This document shows positions 33,188 through 41,103 of a DNA stretch of 64,000 nucleotides, piece by piece. The position numbers and the translations under genes are program-made. The stretch comes from a virus: the IMG/VR virus record IMGVR_UViG_3300047476_001386, positions 1 to 64,000 of that record; one strand, written 5' to 3'. The notes under the pieces are model-generated. The model ran no database searches, had not been told where the DNA came from, and saw only the letters and a list, made by a program, of their open reading frames with translations. Within the stretch, counting starts at the first letter, position 1, and each line of letters opens with the position of its first letter.

Positions 33188-34428
33188 ATTGAGAGTGAGG
33201 ACTACAAAGCCAACCTCTCAATAATAGATAGGCAAATCTAATAAATACCTATCTAGAGTAGCTCGCCCGCGAATTGCATAAGCGGACCTTATGGAATGCA
33301 TCTACCGGCTCTGATGGCCATTATCCGGGGACCTGACCGTAGTAAACTACTCTACTATTGAAGTAGATGAAAAACAATAGGCTTTCCTATATAAGGTTTA
33401 GCGGCGCGCTTGTAAAAGTATTTCTACACATTAACGACCCGTTTGGCTAATGAACCTACCGGTCTAGTAAGTATGCTCAGATGAGCTCTACCTCAGTCCA
33501 GCCCTGGAAACACTGATGGATATCTCTTTATTGTTCGACTCGGCCGGCTCTTTATATCCGGTATCAGCGAATAGAAAACTACTTGCGGGAAGTTCCTAAG
33601 TAATTAGGCTTCTTTGGGTACAGCCGAGAGCTGTATCTTAAAAAGTCTAATAGCCGCGTGTGGCAAGAGCTGTAGTGATACAGTGACAGAAAGCTAGCGA
33701 TCCTTATAGCTTTCGACGTTGAAAAACGGTTAATCACGCAGGGCAACTTCTTAAAAGACTTCCCTAAAAAGGAGTCTGCTTCCTACGATATGCCGAACAA
33801 GTGGCACTCGGGCAGAGTGTCATTTCCTACCGCAAATAGGATACGGATGCAACTTATCTAAGAAGTGAGAGTTACTGCCCCAGGTACAATAGTCTGAGTC
33901 TAGCAAACAAAGGCGTGTACCAGTTGTTAGGATAAACGTGTAAAAGCGTTCCGGTTCTAATGACCACTTAGTAGGGTGCCAACCGAAAAGTACGTAGGTG
34001 TGTGGTATTTTGATCTTCAAAAGAGATCGGAGCTACTGGCAAGCACATCTGCAGGATCTAGTCTTTACTAAACGCTATATGAAGCAATCAAAAGCAAAAG
34101 ACTTGCCAGGCATTTGAAGTAAGAAGCCAAACACTCCAGTGAAAACAATGGAGTCATGTAGTAACCGCAAGTTACTTCATGTTGATTGAAAATGCTGTCC
34201 TAGAGGTTTAGCGGCCTCGAACTGCCTTAAGCAGAGGGTAGACTATCAGTCGAGTATTCAGATGCTTAGCGCTACAGCCTGCGCTATATAAATTGGGCGG
34301 CTTTGACGGGATAGGTGTTACACCTGGATACGCACGAAACCCTATAAGGAATACAGTGCTAAGACCCGTTGTACCAAGCAGTAATCTCATGCTTGGCTTA
34401 ATTCTAGCCCCATTTTGGGGCTATTTTT
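33188..34428 (+). ncRNA. giant structured RNA gene (about 1.24 kb)
   Basis: Bounded by its own promoter (33153) and an intrinsic terminator (34405), with no gene on either strand. Many hairpins are visible: TTGAGAG/CTCTCAA at the 5' end, TAGATAGG/CCTATCTA, TACAGC/GCTGTA, AAAGCTA/TAGCTTT, GGCACTC/GAGTGTC, GTAAC-CGCAA-GTTAC, ACTCCA/TGGAGT, TAGCGC/GCGCTA and CCAAGCA/TGCTTGG near the 3' end. AGGTTTAGCGGC occurs twice (about 33397 and 34205). Size and place beside a phage tRNA array resemble GOLLD and ROOL RNAs, but family membership is untested. Confidence 0.75.
34405..34428 (+). terminator. intrinsic terminator of the giant RNA
   Basis: TAGCCCC / GGGGCTA with an ATTTT loop followed by TTTTT. 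Confidence 0.9.
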
Positions 34429-34440
34429 GTAAGGAAAATC

Positions 34441-34890
34441 ATGTTAGAATCTGCTAAGAAAGCTATTAAAAATAGCTCAAAAGAAAGTTCCGTTTATATT
34501 GGTTGCGACTCTGTTAGATTTAAGAAGGAGGGTCGTTGGTACGCCCGATACTCTACAGTAGTTGTTCTCCATATTGATTCTAATAGAGGTTGTTCTCTAT
34601 TCTACGACACTGTAGTTCTTCCGGATTATGGTAACATGAAGCAGCGACTGTTAATGGAAGTTATGAATACTGTTAATGTGGCGCTAGAATTGCTAGATTC
34701 GGTTGGAGATAGGCACCTAGAAATCCATCTTGACCTAAATCAAAACCCTAAGCATAAATCAAATGTTGCAGTAAAGGAAGCCCTATCATATGTAAAAAGT
34801 ATGCTACCTTATGTTGAAACTAGGATCAAGCCTTTTGCTTTTGCTGCGGCACATTGTGCCGACCATCTGGCCCGAGGTAAGAAAATATAG
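34441..34890 (+). CDS. RNase H-like protein, DUF458/YkuK type
   Basis: 149 residues. SSVYIGCDSVRF has the first acidic residue of an RNase H fold, LEIHLDLNQNPKHKSN a second, and KPFAFAAAHCADHLA a third. The layout matches the YkuK-like DUF458 family, predicted nucleases. It starts 12 bases after the giant RNA terminator, so some read-through may express it. Confidence 0.8.
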   Translation: MLESAKKAIKNSSKESSVYIGCDSVRFKKEGRWYARYSTVVVLHIDSNRGCSLFYDTVVLPDYGNMKQRLLMEVMNTVNVALELLDSVGDRHLEIHLDLNQNPKHKSNVAVKEALSYVKSMLPYVETRIKPFAFAAAHCADHLARGKKI

Positions 34891-34893
34891 TTC

Positions 34894-34922
34894 TTGACAA
34901 CTTGGTTGTTCTATAGTATTAT
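34894..34922 (+). promoter_or_regulatory. rightward promoter TTGACA-N17-TATTAT
   Basis: -35 34894-34899, -10 34917-34922; leader with GAGAGG before the ATG at 34945. Confidence 0.85.
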
Positions 34923-34944
34923 ATCTTTTCAATGAGAGGTATTG

Positions 34945-35385
34945 ATGGGCGACCGTTTTTATCAAGCACAAATCAAAGAACTGGGCACTTGCCCAGGTTA
35001 CACAGGAAAAGGAAAGAAAAAGAAAATGGCATGGGACGACACTAAGAAGCAAAAGGCTATCAGCATGTATACGGATGCTGGTCCTACTCCCGAAACGTCT
35101 ATGGAAATTGTCAAGGACATTGCCGAAGATCTTGACGAAAGCCCTAATGGTGTTCGTATGATCCTGACTAAGGCAGGTGTTTACGTTACTAAGGGCCCTG
35201 CGAAGGCTGGCTCAGCTGCCCCTAAGGGTGACGGTGCTCCTCGTGTTAGCAAGGAAGCTGCCCACGCTAAGCTTACCGCTGCTATTAATGACATTGGAGC
35301 CGATGTTGACTCAGAGATTATCTCTAAGCTGACTGGTAAGGCTGCTCTGTACATTGCAGATGTTCTTGCTCAAGCTAGTAAGTAA
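34945..35385 (+). CDS. D5-like DNA-binding protein (146 aa)
   Basis: A Lys-rich N-terminus, then WDDTKKQKAISMYTDAGPT and DLDESPNGVRMILTKAGVYV as a Myb-like module, an Ala/Pro/Gly linker, and a C-terminal helical module (LTAAINDIGADVD, then GKAALYIADVLAQ). Same plan as the 9693, 12252 and 38118 proteins. GC-rich, optimised codons suggest high expression. Likely phage transcription or DNA-organising factor. Confidence 0.7.
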   Translation: MGDRFYQAQIKELGTCPGYTGKGKKKKMAWDDTKKQKAISMYTDAGPTPETSMEIVKDIAEDLDESPNGVRMILTKAGVYVTKGPAKAGSAAPKGDGAPRVSKEAAHAKLTAAINDIGADVDSEIISKLTGKAALYIADVLAQASK

Positions 35386-35394
35386 TCTTCACCA

Positions 35395-35421
35395 GCCCGC
35401 TCAGTTTTTAACTGAGCGGGC
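35395..35421 (+). terminator. intrinsic terminator
   Basis: GCCCGCTCAGTT / AACTGAGCGGGC hairpin after the D5-like gene, followed by ATTAGTGTTTT. Confidence 0.85.
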
Positions 35422-35487
35422 ATTAGTGTTTTCCGAAGCATGTAAGGAGCAAAGAGGTTTGCCAACCTACTGATAAGGAGTAACGCT

Positions 35488-35778
35488 TTGAAAAAAGAAG
35501 ATTTGAGAGCAGCATTGCTAGAGCATGGAGACTGCATTATTGATTACCGAAGTGCTGAGTCACAGAAGTTAAAGTATAATGTATGTACCCTAGATTTCTC
35601 TACGCCATATGTTGCCACCAAGCAAAATAGAGCCAAAGAATCTGATGATACAATCCTGGTATTTTGCTGGGATACAGACTCTTTTAGATTATTAAAACCA
35701 GCGAACGTAGTAAAAGTAGAACCTCTAGCACACGCACTTCAGCGTAGTCTAGAGAGGAGTAATAATGTTACTCCATGA
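35488..35778 (+). CDS. small SH3/WYL-like phage protein (96 aa)
   Basis: TTG start with AAGGAG. MKKEDLRAALLEHGDCIIDY, then TILVFCWDTDSFRLLKPANV, a beta-barrel-like stretch resembling phage proteins with an R-x-L-x-P core. Overlaps the next gene by 14 bases. Confidence 0.6.
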   Translation: MKKEDLRAALLEHGDCIIDYRSAESQKLKYNVCTLDFSTPYVATKQNRAKESDDTILVFCWDTDSFRLLKPANVVKVEPLAHALQRSLERSNNVTP

Positions 35779-36064
35779 AGCACCTACAGCCTATGAACGC
35801 ATAATCCATTATGATCCTATAAAGGAACATCAGGTCCGACTTACTGTCAATACTTTTCGAGGAGTAGAATATCTACATCTTAGAAAGTATTACCAAGATT
35901 TTGATGAAACCTGGAAGCCTTCTAGTGAAGGAATCGCTATGCCAATAGACCTAGAGAACTCTCAGGAGTTATTCGCTGGTCTAGTAGAGATTCTTTCTCT
36001 CGCTGAAAGTAGGGATATTATTATAGCCCACTTCGAGGATTTAATTAAGCATACTTACCAATAA
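35765..36064 (+). CDS. PC4/p15-like transcriptional coactivator domain protein
   Basis: 99 residues. HQVRLTVNTFRGVEYLHLRK, then EGIAMPIDLENSQELFAGLV matches the PC4 ssDNA-binding fold (beta strands with W/Y/K plus a C-terminal helix). Related phage proteins bind ssDNA and act in replication or late transcription. Confidence 0.8.
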   Translation: MLLHEAPTAYERIIHYDPIKEHQVRLTVNTFRGVEYLHLRKYYQDFDETWKPSSEGIAMPIDLENSQELFAGLVEILSLAESRDIIIAHFEDLIKHTYQ

Positions 36065-36067
36065 GAC

Positions 36068-36096
36068 TTGACTTTCTCCGAATTATAAGGTAATAT
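36068..36096 (+). promoter_or_regulatory. rightward promoter TTGACT-N17-TAATAT
   Basis: -35 36068-36073, -10 36091-36096; 5 bases to the ATG at 36102 (leaderless ligase mRNA). Confidence 0.85.
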
Positions 36097-36101
36097 ATAC
36101 T

Positions 36102-36998
36102 ATGATTTTAGAACAGGCAAGTAAAGCATATTATGAAGGCGCTCCCATCTTAACGGATGAGGAGTTTGACGCTATTTCCGATAATTATGATGTTATTGGA
36201 TACGCTGTAGAAGGCGAAAAGCATACCCATGCATATCCTATGTGGTCCCTTCAGAAAGCCTATGATGGTGCCGATCCTCTGGATTGGTACACTGGCGTAA
36301 CTCATACTACCCCTAAACTCGATGGTGCCGCGGTATCTGTAGAATTTGATAATGGTCTTAAGGTTGCCGCTACACGTGGCAATGGCAAGCAAGGTCTTGT
36401 TATTACTGATAAGATGCGAACTCTAGTTCCTGATATTAGCAAAGGAACATTTCAGGTAGTCGGAGAAGTGGTTGCGCCGAAGAGCATAAAAAATTCTCGT
36501 AACTACGCCGCGGGTGCTCTAGGACTCAAAGACTTGAATGAGTTTAAGTCTCGTGAGCTAACCTTTATTGCTTACGGCTGTAATCCAACCGGAGCAAGTT
36601 GGTACGAGGCTATGGAGTGGCTTCGCTCGCTCGGATTTAGGACGGTTCTTGATCCAGTGGATGAATTTCCCCAGGATGGAACGGTCACCAGAATTGACTC
36701 TACGCTCGACTTTGAGACTGCCGGATATACTGCTAAGCATCCCCGAGGCGCCTATGCCTCCAAGGAGCGTGCTAGTGGTTCTATTACAACACTTCTTGAT
36801 GTTGAATGGAACGTCGGCCGCTCAGGTGTCGTTTCACCTACGGCTATCCTAGAGCCCGTTCTTGTTGGTGATGCTCTCGTATCCCGAGCTACTCTACATA
36901 ACATTGCCTATATCAATGCTCTTGGGCTTGAACTAGGCTGTCAGGTAGAGGTCATTCGATCCGGAGAAATTATCCCTAGAATTGTGAGGCGTGTGTGA
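36102..36998 (+). CDS. ligA: NAD-dependent DNA ligase, N-terminal part (adenylation and OB domains)
   Basis: 298 residues. TPKLDGAAVSVEF is the KxDG nucleotidyltransferase motif (Lys at about residue 71), VVGEVVAPK and EWNVGRSGVVSPTAIL are later motifs, and the chain ends GEIIPRIVRRV where the zinc finger would begin. The other domains are in the separate gene at 37409, as in T5 where ligase is also encoded by two genes. The short N-terminal Ia region suggests a minimal enzyme. Confidence 0.93.
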   Translation: MILEQASKAYYEGAPILTDEEFDAISDNYDVIGYAVEGEKHTHAYPMWSLQKAYDGADPLDWYTGVTHTTPKLDGAAVSVEFDNGLKVAATRGNGKQGLVITDKMRTLVPDISKGTFQVVGEVVAPKSIKNSRNYAAGALGLKDLNEFKSRELTFIAYGCNPTGASWYEAMEWLRSLGFRTVLDPVDEFPQDGTVTRIDSTLDFETAGYTAKHPRGAYASKERASGSITTLLDVEWNVGRSGVVSPTAILEPVLVGDALVSRATLHNIAYINALGLELGCQVEVIRSGEIIPRIVRRV

Positions 36999-37360
36999 GT
37001 GGTGTCTATAATGAAACCTTCTTTTCTACTAGGCCTGAGATTGCTTCTTCTCCGGGTATCCTCTATTGTATCATTTTGGTTAATAAAAATTCCCTAGAGC
37101 GGGAAGTTTTAAAGATCGGAATTGCTAAGGGTAAAACCTGGAAGGATGCCGTACGGAGAGGCTTTGGATTTAAAGGATACGACCTTCGTATTCAGAAAAT
37201 CTATTCTGCAACTCTTTACGAAGTCTGGAAGCTAGAGCAAGAATTGCACGCTAAATGGAAGCATAAACAAAAATCACCTTCCATCAAATTTGGAGGACAC
37301 ACTGAGTGCTTCGAAATTTGTCCCGAAATTATTGCTAGCGTGCCTAAAAATAATTCTTGA
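36995..37360 (+). CDS. GIY-YIG family endonuclease-like protein
   Basis: 121 residues. GILYCIILVNKNSLEREVLK-IGIAKG is a GIY-YIG-like core (T5orf172/MUG113 type), followed by KLEQELHAKWKHK and FGGHTECFEI as in stand-alone phage nucleases. GTG start overlaps the stop of the ligase N-part. It lies exactly between the two ligase halves, as a homing endonuclease would. Confidence 0.8.
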   Translation: MSGVYNETFFSTRPEIASSPGILYCIILVNKNSLEREVLKIGIAKGKTWKDAVRRGFGFKGYDLRIQKIYSATLYEVWKLEQELHAKWKHKQKSPSIKFGGHTECFEICPEIIASVPKNNS

Positions 37361-37385
37361 CTTTCTCGGTTATATGGACTATAAT
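37357..37385 (+). promoter_or_regulatory. rightward promoter TTGACT-N17-TATAAT
   Basis: -35 37357-37362 overlaps the end of the GIY-YIG gene; -10 37380-37385; leader with GAGAGG before the ATG at 37409. Confidence 0.85.
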
Positions 37386-37408
37386 CACTATATTGAATTG
37401 AGAGGCAT

Positions 37409-38116
37409 ATGGAACCCCCGAAGCACTGTCCATCATGTAATGGACCTCTAACCCTAGTAAAAGATCAACTGTACTGCACTAACACAGAATGTGGAGATCG
37501 GCAGTACAAGAAGGTAGAGCACTTTTCTTCTACCCTCAAGATCAAGGGTCTCGGACCCGCTGCTATCCGTAAGCTAGATATTCGTAACTTTTACGATATT
37601 TATACTGTGGATACTAGCCCTCTCGGCATAAAGCTGGCAGACAAGCTTAACGAAGAAATCGAAAAATCAAAGTCTGCTCCCTTAAATCTAGTTTTGCCCG
37701 CTCTAGGTATTCCCCTTGTTGGTAGTTCCGCCGCGGATAAACTCTCTGCTCTCGTGAATACTTTGCAAGAAGTTACTCCCGAGATTTGCCGAGAGGCTGG
37801 ACTAGGTGAAAAAGCTACGAATAATCTGACGGAATTTCTACAAAAATTCAATTACGATCTTCCGTTCAATTATACGTTTGCTAAGAAGTCCGCTACTAAC
37901 GGAGTTGTGTGTATTTCCGGTAAACTTATTAGCTTCAAAAACAAAGACGAGGCTAAGAAAGTACTAGAGGCTAAGGGATACATTGTAAAGCCCAGTGTCA
38001 CCAAAGAAGTGACTATTCTAGTAAATGAGAGCGGAATTGAGTCCGCCAAAACTTTGAAGGCCAGAGAGTCTGGTGTTCGTATTATTAACAATCTAACAGA
38101 ACTATTAGGAGACTAA
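37409..38116 (+). CDS. ligB: NAD-dependent DNA ligase, C-terminal part (zinc finger, HhH, BRCT)
   Basis: 235 residues. CPSCNGPL and YCTNTECGD form the Cys4 zinc finger; KIKGLGPAAIRKLDI and VLPALGIPLVGSSAADKL are helix-hairpin-helix segments; the C-terminal NGVVCISGKLISFKNKDEA is a BRCT domain. Complements the N-part at 36102 and has its own promoter. Confidence 0.92.
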   Translation: MEPPKHCPSCNGPLTLVKDQLYCTNTECGDRQYKKVEHFSSTLKIKGLGPAAIRKLDIRNFYDIYTVDTSPLGIKLADKLNEEIEKSKSAPLNLVLPALGIPLVGSSAADKLSALVNTLQEVTPEICREAGLGEKATNNLTEFLQKFNYDLPFNYTFAKKSATNGVVCISGKLISFKNKDEAKKVLEAKGYIVKPSVTKEVTILVNESGIESAKTLKARESGVRIINNLTELLGD

Positions 38117-38117
38117 A

Positions 38118-38852
38118 TTGACTTTACCCAAGTGGAATGATGAACGTACCAACGAACTGCTTAACGCCATTGGTGGCGAGACGCCAGTTTCCGTTGAAAC
38201 CGTAGCGAGTGTTGCGGAATCTCTCGGAACTAGCCCTCGTTCGGTAGCTAGCAAGCTTCGTAAGATGGGTTACGACGTTCAATCTGCAGCGGCTGCCGCT
38301 GCTGTTAAGGCTTACAGTGACGAGCAAGAGGCCGCTCTGGCTGCTCTTGTTACCAACAACTCTGGTGTTTTCACCTATGGTGAAATTGCTGAGCAGTTCG
38401 AAGGTGGATCGTTCACGCCTAAGTCTATTCAAGGTAAGATCCTTTCGATGGAACTTACCGAGCACGTTCGCCCAACCCCTAAGGTTGAGGCCGTTCGTAC
38501 TTATACTGCCGATGAAGAAGCTACCTTCATCAGCCTTGCTTCTCGTGGAGCTTCTATCGAAGCTATCTCTGAGGCTCTTGGCAAGGCCATCAACAGCGTT
38601 CGTGGTAAGGCTCTGAGCCTTCTGCGTGCTGGCCAAATCGAAGCCATCCCTCATCAGGCTAACAAGGCGGCTGCTAAGGTCGATGCCCTTGACGAGCTTG
38701 GTGACGTTAGCGACATGACTGTCCAAGATATTGCTGATAAGCTTGGAAAGACTGCCCGCGGCGTTAAGACTATGCTTACTCGCCGTCGGATTAAGGTTGC
38801 CGACTACGATGGTGCTACTAAGGCGGAAAAGGCAGCAGCAGCCGCTGCTTAA
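38118..38852 (+). CDS. T5 D5-like DNA-binding protein
   Basis: 244 residues. TTG start with AGGAG. Three Myb-like helical repeats (DERTNELLNAIGG..SVASKLRKMG; SDEQEAALAALVT..SIQGKILSM; TADEEATFISLAS..SVRGKALSLL) and a final module VQDIADKLGKTARGVKTML. T5 D5 is a DNA-binding transcription factor in the same operon position beside ligase and helicase. Ala-rich C-terminus. Confidence 0.8.
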   Translation: MTLPKWNDERTNELLNAIGGETPVSVETVASVAESLGTSPRSVASKLRKMGYDVQSAAAAAAVKAYSDEQEAALAALVTNNSGVFTYGEIAEQFEGGSFTPKSIQGKILSMELTEHVRPTPKVEAVRTYTADEEATFISLASRGASIEAISEALGKAINSVRGKALSLLRAGQIEAIPHQANKAAAKVDALDELGDVSDMTVQDIADKLGKTARGVKTMLTRRRIKVADYDGATKAEKAAAAAA

Positions 38853-38879
38853 CTAGCTTTTCCTTCGAAAAAAGCTATT

Positions 38880-38912
38880 GGCGGGAGCGTGGAGATCATG
38901 CTCCCGCCTTTA
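38880..38912 (+). terminator. intrinsic terminator
   Basis: GGCGGGAGC (38880-38888) / GCTCCCGCC (38900-38908) then TTTA. An A/T hairpin (AGCTTTT/AAAAGCT) precedes it. Confidence 0.8.
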
Positions 38913-38928
38913 TATTGGGGAAAAGCAT

Positions 38929-40269
38929 TTGAATATAGCTAGTGCGCTACTAAAGAAAGTACTGGAGGCAAGTGACCTAGATACATGGTCTAATCTTAGA
39001 AAGCATTATCTTCCCTCTGAGTACCATACTCTATTTGGAGTAATTACTAAACATTGCGAATCCCATCATACGCTTCCCTCATTTGAGGAGCTAAAATTAG
39101 GGGTACGCGATGCCCAAACGCGTGCCAAATTGTTTGCAGTTGAAGCTGTTGAAGTTGACGCTGATCCTTCGCTCCTGCTAGAATTCCTAAAAAATGAATA
39201 TGCCCAACGTGAGATACTGTCAAAGCTAGAGAATTACATTGATAATTCAATTGCTTTTGAAACGGCAGAAGAAAGTCTTACGCACTTACACCAGATCGTC
39301 CTAGATGTAGAAGAACAAGTAGAGATCAAGGATCCTGCTGAGTCTATGGAACGCATCACACTCTTTGAGTCTGATGAAGAACTCTCTAGGTATATTGCTC
39401 TGGGGTTAAATACAGAGTATGACCACGAGATAAAGTTCTCTCCCAGAGACTTCGTTCTTATTGGTGGTAAGCGAGGAGCAGGTAAGTCAGTTACTTGTGC
39501 CAACTTAGCTGTTAATATCAAAAACAGTGGTAAAGCTAGTGCTTATTTTACTATCGAAATGGATAGTAGAAACATTCTACAACGGTGTGGCTCTATTGAT
39601 ACAGGTATTCCTTTTGGAAGACTTCGTAATAAAGAGCTTTCTGTTACAGAGTGGGAAATTGTGGCAAAATGGTGGGCAGATCGTCGAGAACACGGCGGTT
39701 TCCACTACGAACAATATCTAGAGCACAGAGACTTTTCTAAGTTACATCGAGGGCTCATTCAGGAAAAACTAGCAAAGAACCAGATTGAGATTATTTATGA
39801 TCCTGTGCTTACTTTGGGCAAAATCCAAAGTGAAGTGGATAAGCTATATAGAACCCAAGACCTGGGTATTATCATAGTGGACTATCTAAATCAGGTTAAG
39901 CGAGGCACTGGTAGGGGTGGTCAATATGACTGGACTGAGCAGATTGAAATTGCCAAGGCGCTAAAAGCTATGGCACAGGAATATAACGTTCCTGTAATCA
40001 GTCCATATCAGATTGATGCTACTGGAGAGGCTAGATTTGCTAAGGGTATTCTAGACTCTGCTGATGCTGCTTACACGATGAACACTTGGTCCCATGGGGA
40101 CGCTTGTATTACATTTGATTGCGTAAAAATGCGAAATAATGAGCAAAAGTCCTTTACATCTGAAGTAGACTGGTCTAGCCTTAGAATTGGACCGGCTAGC
40201 GCTCTTACTCCGAAAGAGAAAGAGGCTATGAAAAAGGCTTCTTCAGAAGAACCAAACGAGGTGTTCTAA
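38929..40269 (+). CDS. Replicative DNA helicase, DnaB-like
   Basis: 446 residues. Helical N-terminal domain, then a RecA-like core: Walker A GGKRGAGKSVTCA (about residue 197), IEMDSRNI, Walker B LGIIIVDYLNQV and VPVISPYQID. Unwinds DNA at the phage fork with the primase encoded next. TTG start at 38929 with GGGGAAAA upstream; a longer frame would begin before the terminator and is rejected. Confidence 0.92.
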   Translation: MNIASALLKKVLEASDLDTWSNLRKHYLPSEYHTLFGVITKHCESHHTLPSFEELKLGVRDAQTRAKLFAVEAVEVDADPSLLLEFLKNEYAQREILSKLENYIDNSIAFETAEESLTHLHQIVLDVEEQVEIKDPAESMERITLFESDEELSRYIALGLNTEYDHEIKFSPRDFVLIGGKRGAGKSVTCANLAVNIKNSGKASAYFTIEMDSRNILQRCGSIDTGIPFGRLRNKELSVTEWEIVAKWWADRREHGGFHYEQYLEHRDFSKLHRGLIQEKLAKNQIEIIYDPVLTLGKIQSEVDKLYRTQDLGIIIVDYLNQVKRGTGRGGQYDWTEQIEIAKALKAMAQEYNVPVISPYQIDATGEARFAKGILDSADAAYTMNTWSHGDACITFDCVKMRNNEQKSFTSEVDWSSLRIGPASALTPKEKEAMKKASSEEPNEVF

Positions 40270-41103
40270 ATGAAAGTGGATGAGCTACTAAACAAGAAGG
40301 GAATATATTTCATGCCTAAAGGGCAGGATTATATTCTTTCTTGTTTAAATCCAGATCATGATGACAGTAATCCTAGTATGCGAGTAGATCGTATTACTGG
40401 AATCTACCATTGTTTCTCATGTGGATTTAAGGGTAATATCTTTACTTATTTTAATGTAAAATCAAACCCCTTTCAAATCAGACGTGAGCTTCTTAAAAAG
40501 AAAATTCAGCATAAACTAGCTGAAAGTATTGGAATTCTTATTCCATCAGATGCAGTTCCCTATGAAGGTGACTGGAGAGGAATAAGTGCCGAAACTTATA
40601 AGAAGTTCGAGGCATTTCAAAGCACTCTTAGTGATTTTTCTAGTAGGATTGTTTTTCCTATTAAAGACGTAAGTAATAGAACAGTAGCACTAATTGGTAG
40701 ACATACTAACTTAGTGCATACTCCTAAGTACTTAATCTACCCTAGGGAGGCTAAGATGCCTCTATATCCAGTAGTAGAGCCAATTCAAGGAAGGATTATT
40801 CTAGTCGAAGGCATCTTCGATATGCTTAATCTTCATGATAAAGGGCTAACCAATACGGTCTGCACTTTTGGGACTAGGACTATTACGGAAGAAAAGCTAG
40901 AACTTCTAAAGATACAAGGAGTCGAAGGAATTGATATTTTCTTTGACGCAGATGAAGCGGGTCAAACCGCTACAAACAAAGTAAAAGAGCTTTGTGATCG
41001 CCTAAACTTAGATTATCGAAATATTGAAATAAAGCAAAATGACCCTGGGTCTCTAAGCGAGGCGTCAGTGCTAAACTTAAAAAGGAAATTATATGGTAGC
41101 TAA
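40270..41103 (+). CDS. DNA primase, DnaG-like
   Basis: 277 residues. Zinc-binding CLNPDHDDS..HCFSCG at residues 26-58; TOPRIM motifs ILVEGIFDML and IDIFFDADEAGQ. Starts immediately after the helicase stop and overlaps the polymerase gene by 11 bases. Shorter than host DnaG: no C-terminal helicase-binding domain. Confidence 0.92.
   Translation: MKVDELLNKKGIYFMPKGQDYILSCLNPDHDDSNPSMRVDRITGIYHCFSCGFKGNIFTYFNVKSNPFQIRRELLKKKIQHKLAESIGILIPSDAVPYEGDWRGISAETYKKFEAFQSTLSDFSSRIVFPIKDVSNRTVALIGRHTNLVHTPKYLIYPREAKMPLYPVVEPIQGRIILVEGIFDMLNLHDKGLTNTVCTFGTRTITEEKLELLKIQGVEGIDIFFDADEAGQTATNKVKELCDRLNLDYRNIEIKQNDPGSLSEASVLNLKRKLYGS

Noticed and set aside
33820-34020. Short frames inside the 33.2-34.4 kb region
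   Set aside because: All are under 70 codons, lack ribosome sites and cross predicted hairpins.
38124-38726. Leftward 200-codon frame opposite the D5-like gene
   Set aside because: Antisense shadow of a gene with biased codons; no ribosome site and no domain.
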